Below, piece by piece: positions 42,437-47,949 of a stretch of DNA of 47,949 bases; positions within the stretch are counted from its first letter, which is position 1; every line of letters begins with the position of its first letter. The DNA is taken from positions 1 through 47,949 of the forward strand of contig JAQBGV010000117.1 in the NCBI GenBank assembly GCA_032128395.1, given 5' to 3'. Made by a program: the position numbers and the translations under genes. Source of the DNA: JAQBGV01 sp032128395. GTDB lineage: Bacteria; Planctomycetota; UBA8108; UBA1146. The notes beneath the pieces were generated by a model. That model ran no database searches. It was not told the DNA's origin and saw nothing but the letters and a program-made list of their open reading frames with translations.

Positions 42437-43012
42437 ATGCGGATCCTGAAGGGCAGGCACGCGGGGCACCCCCTCACCTCCCCCGGGGGCAACGTGCGTC
42501 CGACCCCGGAGAAGGTGAGGGACCGCTGCGTCTCGCTGGTCGCGGCCGAACTCCGCGATGCGCTCGTGCTCGACCTGTTCGCGGGCTCGGGAGCGCTCGG
42601 ACTCGAGGCGCTCTCGCGCGGCGCGCGCGCAGTCGACTTCGTCGAGAACGGGGCCGGCGCGCTCCATGCGCTCAAGGCGAACGTGGCGATGCTCCGCGCC
42701 ACCCAGCGCTGCCGGATCTACAAGCGCGACGCGCTCCCCTGGGTCGACCAGCTCGGAGCCGGTGCCTACCCTGTGGCGTTCGCCGACCCTCCGTACGGTT
42801 CGAAGAAGCTCGATCGGATCGTGGCGCGCTGGCGGGAGGTTCCCTTCGCCGACGTCCTCATCATCGAGCATCACAAGGATCACGAGATCGGCGCCGAGGG
42901 GAAGCGCTACGAGTTCGACGGCCCGACGTGCGTCACGATCCTCAGGGTGAGAAGCTCGCGAGTAGAGCGAGCACGAACGGACCGCGCGCCCGGTCGCCCG
43001 GACTCACCGTAG
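42437..43012 (+). CDS. rsmD: 16S rRNA (guanine-966 N2)-methyltransferase RsmD
   Basis: 191 residues. AGAGGA precedes ATG 42437. The family opening MRILKGRHAGHPL and RPTPEKVRDRCVS is followed by the SAM-binding motif VLDLFAGSGALGLEALSRGA (about 43-62) and the catalytic motif FADPPYGSKKLD (about 115). It methylates G966 of 16S rRNA in the small ribosomal subunit. The C-terminal 20 residues are Arg-rich and extend beyond the usual end. coaD, a frequent neighbour, is not next to it. Confidence 0.93.
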   Translation: MRILKGRHAGHPLTSPGGNVRPTPEKVRDRCVSLVAAELRDALVLDLFAGSGALGLEALSRGARAVDFVENGAGALHALKANVAMLRATQRCRIYKRDALPWVDQLGAGAYPVAFADPPYGSKKLDRIVARWREVPFADVLIIEHHKDHEIGAEGKRYEFDGPTCVTILRVRSSRVERARTDRAPGRPDSP

Positions 43013-43258
43013 GCGGTGTTCGCTGATCGGACAGAACGGGTCGATGCTCACCCCTGCGCATCGGCTCTCCCTCGAGGAGCCGGTCGTCTCGAGGGGTTGC
43101 GTCGGTGCGCTGGGGTTGCGCGGCACGCGCGATTCGCCTCGCTTCCGCTCCGGGCTCGCTGTCCCCGAATCAGATGGTCCAGATCCAACTGCCGATCCGC
43201 TGACGTGTGCATGTTGCTGCCGTCGCCGGTCGAATCCCTGGATCCACCCGCCGGTGGG

Positions 43259-44239
43259 TCACGACTTGGGCTCCGAGAGTGTGATCGTCCGCGTCCCCTC
43301 CTCGAACGCGTCGATGCTCTGACTCCACCGCGCCCCGGGCCAGACCAGATCGAGCGCCCCCTGATGAGGACGGTACACCGCCGTGTAGAGGGTCCCGATC
43401 CCCTGTCGGTAGCCGGTCGAGCGGAGCGGCGGGCGTAGGAATGCTTCGATGAGGGTCTCTGGTTCGAGCTGGGGGCGGGCGATGCAGTCGTTGAGGACGC
43501 GCTCCCGTTCGAGGGTTGCCGTGGCGTGGGCGTGTCGCGCCCAGCGGATCCGATCCTGATGGTTGGTCGAGGCCGCGGTTCGGCGAACGATCGCCGGGCG
43601 GTTCGGTGCGGTGAACGCTGTGAAGAACTCTCCGCCGCGGTCGAGCATGAGGATGTTGTACGCCATGTGGGTCGGTACCCTGCGCACCAGTTGCACCGCT
43701 TCCGCCGCGGTTCCGCACGTCTCGAGAGCCACCCGGAGAAGGAGCGGTGCGCCGAACCCATCCCCTGTCTCCTGGCTCCCGCCGAAGTTGAGCGAGATCG
43801 CGAGCCCTGCATCGTTGACCCCGTCGAGCGCTCCGGCGAGACAGTCGGTCAGGGCGAGGACGGTGCGTTCGGACCAGCGTGTGCGGAGCACCGTGCCATC
43901 CCAGAGCGCTGGGGTGTAGTCGTAGTTCCGGACGAGCAGTGGCTCGGGGCGACGCAGCGCCACCTGGGAGCACCCCTGGACATAGGGAGGCGGGCGATAG
44001 AGCGAGAGGAATCGCGCGTCGAGATCGCCCCCACCCGCGAGTTCGCAGAGCTTTCGCCAGGTGGGGATCCACTCGGGGAGATAGCGCGAGAGGGCGCTCT
44101 CGCACTCGAGGAAACTCGGCCGCGACTCGCCCTCCGCGCCGCTGTACCAGCGGCGGTACGCCTCTGCGTGACGCTCGTAGAGGTCACGCCAAGCGTGCCC
44201 CGGTTCGTCCTCCGCGACCGCCTGGATCTCGATCTGCAC
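43259..44239 (-). CDS. C45-type Ntn acyltransferase/hydrolase (acyl-CoA:6-APA acyltransferase-like)
   Basis: 326 residues from GTG 44239, 14 bases after the stop of the ATP-grasp gene; a weak G-rich ribosome site precedes it. After about 89 residues comes the family block QGCSQVALRRPEPLLVRNYD. Enzymes of this family cut themselves before this Cys (Cys90 here) and use it as N-terminal nucleophile. Further family segments are LAGALDGVNDAGLAISLNFG, THMAYNILMLDRGGEFFTAF and TNHQDR. Known members transfer or remove acyl groups on amines (for example penicillin side chains). Last gene of a three-gene unit with a decarboxylase and an ATP-grasp ligase, which suggests it acts on their amine product. 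Confidence 0.85.
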   Translation of the reverse strand: MQIEIQAVAEDEPGHAWRDLYERHAEAYRRWYSGAEGESRPSFLECESALSRYLPEWIPTWRKLCELAGGGDLDARFLSLYRPPPYVQGCSQVALRRPEPLLVRNYDYTPALWDGTVLRTRWSERTVLALTDCLAGALDGVNDAGLAISLNFGGSQETGDGFGAPLLLRVALETCGTAAEAVQLVRRVPTHMAYNILMLDRGGEFFTAFTAPNRPAIVRRTAASTNHQDRIRWARHAHATATLERERVLNDCIARPQLEPETLIEAFLRPPLRSTGYRQGIGTLYTAVYRPHQGALDLVWPGARWSQSIDAFEEGTRTITLSEPKS

Positions 44240-44253
44240 CGTGCGACCGCCCG

Positions 44254-45729
44254 CTACAAGATCTTGAAGGAGCCGGCGGAAGGAACCTCGGGGCCGACCT
44301 CCGCCGCGACCACCGACACCCCTCGATATCGGCTGTGGAGGCCGTCGATCCACGCCCTCGCCCGGTCGGTGAGCTGGAAGTCCTCGGTCATCAACCGCCC
44401 CCGGGTGATCAGGACCCCCAGGTCGGCGCCTTCGTACCGGTAGTCCCCAGGACCACAGATCCTCAGCCAGAACCCCTCGTTCTCGGTCTCCACCGCGCGT
44501 CGGTGGTAGTCGAAGCGTGCGTACTCGAGCGTCCCGCCCGGGGGGAGCCTCCAGATCCCCGACTCGGGAGCCTCGACCACTCGATCGATGGTGTCGGGAA
44601 CGTGCTTCACCACCAACTGGCTCCACTCGTCGATGTTGTCGGGGTCGGACCACCGCAGGTTGAGGTCCTCGACGTCGAACTCGAAGTCGACCCCCGAGAA
44701 CTCGAGGAGGTGGAAGAGGAAGAGGGGACAGTCGGCATGGGCGAACGCGGCGTGGTTGGTGATGCTGCTCGCCCCGGTGATCCGGGGGTTCAACTCGCCC
44801 AGGTACAGCTTGTCCGCATCGAGATCGACGAGGAAGTCGAGCTCGAAGTACCCGCGGTACCCCTCCTGCCGGAGCTGCTCCCCGAAGGCGAAGGTGTACT
44901 GCACCGCCTGTTGCCGGAGGCTCTCCGTGAACGAGTCGGCGAAGATCTCGTTCCCGCACCACCCGCCGCGATAGGGAGTCAGCTCCTGGAACCCCACCAA
45001 CTCGGTCATCAAGGGCCCGACGATCGTCCCCTGCTTCGTAGTGCACGCCTCGATGGCGGAACCACGGCAGCGGATCCGCTTCATGATCTTGACCTCGGGC
45101 TCCGCGGCGATCTCGTCGGCGTGCTCGTCGTACTCCTCGCGCGACGAGATGAAGAAGGTGGTGTGCCCCGAGTCCCCGAAGGCGGTCTGGATCACCCAGT
45201 CGTCGCCGAGATCACTTGCGGCGGTGCGAAGGTCCTCCCACGACTTCACGGGTGCGAGGACGTTCGGCACGCTGGGTACTCCGGCGCGGTCACCGATGCG
45301 CACCGTCTCCACCTTGTTGTCGACCCGGGACCGCAGCTTCGCGGGTGGGAACCACACCTCGAGCCCCAGTTCGCGGCAGATCGCTTCGGTGCGTTCGTCG
45401 AACATCAGGAACACCCCCCGGCCGGGTTCATCGAGCCCGCGCCGACGTGCCCGCTTGCGGATCCACTCGACGCTCTCCTTGTGCTGCAGGAGATAGTTGA
45501 CGATGTCTTCGATCCCCCCGAATTCTCCATGATCCACCCTCGACGGGATGAACGTATTGGGGTGCCGTCCGTCGAAGCAGTCGATGTAGTTGATATGGCG
45601 GAAGTTCCGTACCCACTCGTCGATCCCCAGCAGATTGAAGTTCGTCGCGCTCACGAAGTAGATCGGCGTCTCGTTCCGATGGAAGAAACGCCGAATGTCC
45701 GAGAGACCGCGCAAGGGCTTCTGGTTCAT
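44254..45729 (-). CDS. ATP-grasp ligase
   Basis: 491 residues. Its ATG overlaps the decarboxylase stop (ATGA at 45729-45726). After an N-terminal Rossmann-like part (ETPIYFVSATNFNLLGIDEW) comes the ATP-grasp fold: LRSRVDNKVETVRIGDRAGV at the start of the domain, VIQTAFGDSGHTTFFISSRE as the nucleotide-binding loop, MKRIRCRGSAIEACTTKQGT, then YFELDFLVDLDADKLYLGEL and NPRITGASSI, holding the Mg-binding Glu and Asn. Such enzymes activate a carboxylate with ATP and join it to an amine or thiol. It is often labelled biotin carboxylase, but no biotin-carboxylase partner is here. The flanking decarboxylase could supply the amine. Confidence 0.85.
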   Translation of the reverse strand: MNQKPLRGLSDIRRFFHRNETPIYFVSATNFNLLGIDEWVRNFRHINYIDCFDGRHPNTFIPSRVDHGEFGGIEDIVNYLLQHKESVEWIRKRARRRGLDEPGRGVFLMFDERTEAICRELGLEVWFPPAKLRSRVDNKVETVRIGDRAGVPSVPNVLAPVKSWEDLRTAASDLGDDWVIQTAFGDSGHTTFFISSREEYDEHADEIAAEPEVKIMKRIRCRGSAIEACTTKQGTIVGPLMTELVGFQELTPYRGGWCGNEIFADSFTESLRQQAVQYTFAFGEQLRQEGYRGYFELDFLVDLDADKLYLGELNPRITGASSITNHAAFAHADCPLFLFHLLEFSGVDFEFDVEDLNLRWSDPDNIDEWSQLVVKHVPDTIDRVVEAPESGIWRLPPGGTLEYARFDYHRRAVETENEGFWLRICGPGDYRYEGADLGVLITRGRLMTEDFQLTDRARAWIDGLHSRYRGVSVVAAEVGPEVPSAGSFKIL

Positions 45730-47949
45730 CGCTCCTCTTTCCGATCGAGAGCCTCTTCCGTGAACACGCGGAGGCCGAGCTCTGCGCGATATCCGTGGAT
45801 CTCCTTCGTATCGAGCTCTCGCAGGTAGGCCAGGATCTCTGCACTCACGACCTGGCCCGGTACCAAGATCGGGAAGCCCGGTGGGTACGGCGTGACGAAC
45901 CCGGCGGCGACCAAATTCCTGCCCCCCTCCATCACTCGATCGATCTCCAGCTCATCGACGGGGAAGTACTCGCAATTCTCCTCGCAGTTGCCGAGGAAGA
46001 ACGCCGTGCGCAGCTCACCCGCGGGGATCCCCGCCGAGACGCAGAATCGCTCGTGGAACCGGCTGAAGTCGGGGAGCGGGGGCAGATCCTCGTTGAGATG
46101 ACGCGAGAGGCGCACTCGCGCCCGTTTCTCGAACACGCTCTCTTCCTCGTCGCGTTGCTCGAACTCGTGCGCCAGACGCACGAGAGCGTCGAGGAGATGC
46201 GCGACCGAGCTCCGCGACGTCCCGATGTTGGTCATGAACAGCACGGTGTTCCGAGAGGTCTTGTTGACCTGGATCCCGTGACGGCGCATCAAGTGTTCTT
46301 TCTTGAATGTGTCGCCGTCGACGCCGGTCTTCCCGATGTAGAGGGTCAGTCGGGTGGGATCGAGCACGAACTCGTCGTCCTGCCACGCCTGCATCATCGG
46401 TCCCCAACCGTGATTCTGATCGAAGTAGCTGGTCGCCCCGGATGGGCGGTACTGCTCCGGGATCAGGTCGCGGAGGGTCAGGAATCGGAACCAGCGCTTC
46501 AGGAGGTCGTGGGCGTGGATCTTCTCGCGCAACATCATGGCGAGCTCCACCTGCCGCGCGACCATCTCGAAACCCTCCAGCTCGACCTGCCTGCGTCCGA
46601 GGTCGAGGCTGGCGAGGATCTGGTAGTTCGGCGAGGTCGATGTGTGACACATGTAGGCGTCCCGGAACGAATCTTCGACCGTGTGCCAGTCCTGGTCGTA
46701 GGTGTGGATCATCGACCCCTGGCGCAGAGCCGTCAGCGTCTTGTGCGTGGACTGGGTCACGTAGGTGCGAATGCGCACCCGGTCCGGGTCGGGGAGCCCG
46801 CTCCGATCCTCTGCCCGTTCGTAGCGCTCACGGTACTCCGCGCTGCGGTACTTCTCGCGGAGTCTTCGGGCGGCTTCCATCCCGGTTCGCGGGCGGTAGG
46901 TCGGCGAATAGCGGGCAAATCCGAACCAGGCCTCGTCCCACAGGAACATCAGGTCCGGCTTGATCGCGAGGCAAGCCTCCATGACGCGCTCGGGGTGGTA
47001 GACGATCCCGTCGAAAGTGCAGTTGGTCAAGACGCAGAGTCGAACGCGGTCGAGCTCTCCCGCCGCCTCGATTTCGCGAAGGGTCCTCGTGAGTTCACTG
47101 ATCGGCACCGCGCCATACATCGAGTAGTCGTTCAGCGGGTACGCATCGACGTAGACCACGCGCGCACCCACGAGCACCATCGCATAGTGATGCGACTTGT
47201 GGCAGTCGCGATCGACGAGCACGATGTCCCCCGGCCGAACCAAGGCCTGGACCACGATCTTGTTCGCTCCCGTGGTTCCGTTCGTCACGAAGAAGCTGCG
47301 ACGCGAGCCGAACGCTCGCGCCATGGAGTGCTGTGCCTCTTTGATCGGACCGTGAGGATCGAGCAGGCTGTCGAGCCCCCCCGACGTCGCCGAGGTCTCC
47401 GCGAGGAAGATGTTGGTTCCGTAGAACGCGGCCATGTCCTGGATCCAGTGCGACTTCAGGATCGATTTCCCCCGCGAGATCGGCAGCGCGTGGAAGACCC
47501 CGGTCGGCTGCTCCGCGTACTCGCGCAGTGCGTGGAAGAACGGGGTGTTGAATCGCGCGCGCACCCCTCGCAAGATGTTGAGGTGCAGTTCGAGGTAGTC
47601 CTCCTGGCGGTAGAACACCCGTCGAAAGACCGGATCGGTCATCCCCGCGCTCTCCTCGACCGAGGCATCGGTCACCAGGAAGAGATCGAGTTCCGGACGA
47701 AGACTCTGGATCAGGCGGCCGAGGACCACCGCCCGTTCTTCCGGCTCGCTCTGTTCGTACACTTCTTCGTCGAGTCCCTGGAGATAGCTCTCGAGGACTC
47801 CGAGTTCGATCGTCGAGCGCAACGGGAAACCGTACCGCAGGACGACCGACTGCACGTTGGTGTTGAAGAGCACCGCGATGACCGCGTCCTCGAAGCTGGG
47901 AACGACCACGACGTCGTAGAGGAACTCGTCGTCGGGTCCGCGGACGTCC
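45726..47949 (-). CDS. PLP-dependent Orn/Lys/Arg decarboxylase family protein, 5' end outside the window
   Basis: At least 727 residues are visible; the frame is open to the window edge (reading DVRGPDDEFLYDVVVVPSFE before AVIAVLF), so the start lies beyond 47949. The N-terminal part resembles the wing/receiver-like domain of biosynthetic-type basic amino-acid decarboxylases. The PLP domain has FFVTNGTTGANKIVVQALV, DRDCHKSHHYAMVL, LWDEAWFGFARYSP and the PLP lysine in QSTHKTLTALRQGSM. The C-terminal domain ends with FVTPYPPGFPILVPGQVV, typical of this fold. It removes the carboxyl group of ornithine, lysine or arginine to give a di- or polyamine; the substrate cannot be fixed from sequence. 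It is the first visible gene of the operon. Confidence 0.9.
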   Translation of the reverse strand, partial: DVRGPDDEFLYDVVVVPSFEDAVIAVLFNTNVQSVVLRYGFPLRSTIELGVLESYLQGLDEEVYEQSEPEERAVVLGRLIQSLRPELDLFLVTDASVEESAGMTDPVFRRVFYRQEDYLELHLNILRGVRARFNTPFFHALREYAEQPTGVFHALPISRGKSILKSHWIQDMAAFYGTNIFLAETSATSGGLDSLLDPHGPIKEAQHSMARAFGSRRSFFVTNGTTGANKIVVQALVRPGDIVLVDRDCHKSHHYAMVLVGARVVYVDAYPLNDYSMYGAVPISELTRTLREIEAAGELDRVRLCVLTNCTFDGIVYHPERVMEACLAIKPDLMFLWDEAWFGFARYSPTYRPRTGMEAARRLREKYRSAEYRERYERAEDRSGLPDPDRVRIRTYVTQSTHKTLTALRQGSMIHTYDQDWHTVEDSFRDAYMCHTSTSPNYQILASLDLGRRQVELEGFEMVARQVELAMMLREKIHAHDLLKRWFRFLTLRDLIPEQYRPSGATSYFDQNHGWGPMMQAWQDDEFVLDPTRLTLYIGKTGVDGDTFKKEHLMRRHGIQVNKTSRNTVLFMTNIGTSRSSVAHLLDALVRLAHEFEQRDEEESVFEKRARVRLSRHLNEDLPPLPDFSRFHERFCVSAGIPAGELRTAFFLGNCEENCEYFPVDELEIDRVMEGGRNLVAAGFVTPYPPGFPILVPGQVVSAEILAYLRELDTKEIHGYRAELGLRVFTEEALDRKEER

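Noticed and set aside
43044..43322. Plus-strand frame containing DGPDPTADPLTC, like the dockerin tails
   Set aside because: Only this short piece matches; no calcium-loop pair precedes it and the frame runs into the C45 gene on the other strand. It could be a decayed gene end, but a chance match is as likely.

Overview
The window looks like part of a high-GC Planctomycetota chromosome (inference). The signs are a GTG-started ECF sigma factor of the type common in that phylum, overlapping what looks like a kinase gene, and eight exported proteins that carry dockerin-like calcium-loop pairs (RGDxNxDGxxDxxD). Seven of the eight end in a short Cys-rich tail. Native genes favour CTC for Leu and TCG for Ser. 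No rRNA, tRNA or CRISPR array was seen.

Layout. (1) Positions 1-630, minus strand: ECF sigma factor and the first codons of a downstream gene, probably a Ser/Thr kinase. (2) 877-24608: a block of secreted proteins. It holds a subtilisin-like protease (frameshifted near its end), a 2064-residue RHS/YD-repeat protein, a transposable element with a REP-associated-type Y1 transposase, an FxLYD-type protein with a damaged start, an OprB-like porin, FG-GAP and NHL beta-propeller proteins, and two galactose-oxidase-type copper-radical oxidases on either side of a CxxCH (haem c) protein. (3) 24832-33780: a seven-gene metal-efflux operon: His-rich exported protein, CusC-like outer-membrane channel, a double-length adaptor made of two adaptor units in one chain, an HME-RND pump, and three small His-rich exported proteins, two of which share a helical domain. 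(4) 33781-36860: gene remnants and a copper P-type ATPase (copA) whose codon use differs from its neighbours. (5) 36859-43012: LuxR-type regulator, very small genes, a LapA-like membrane protein, the Mg transporter mgtE, a QEGLA-motif metalloprotease, an inverted remnant of a second QEGLA gene, and rsmD. (6) 43259-47949, minus strand: a tightly packed three-gene operon of PLP amino-acid decarboxylase (runs off the window), ATP-grasp ligase and C45-type Ntn acyltransferase/hydrolase.

Best candidates for undescribed biology are the metal-efflux operon with its tandem adaptor and shared-domain His-rich partners, the decarboxylase/ATP-grasp/C45 operon (possibly making an acylated or peptide-linked amine), the paired copper-radical oxidases around a haem protein, and the RHS protein with a dockerin/MopE-like head and a phage-tail-tube-like C-terminus. 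All functions are read from sequence motifs recalled without database searches.
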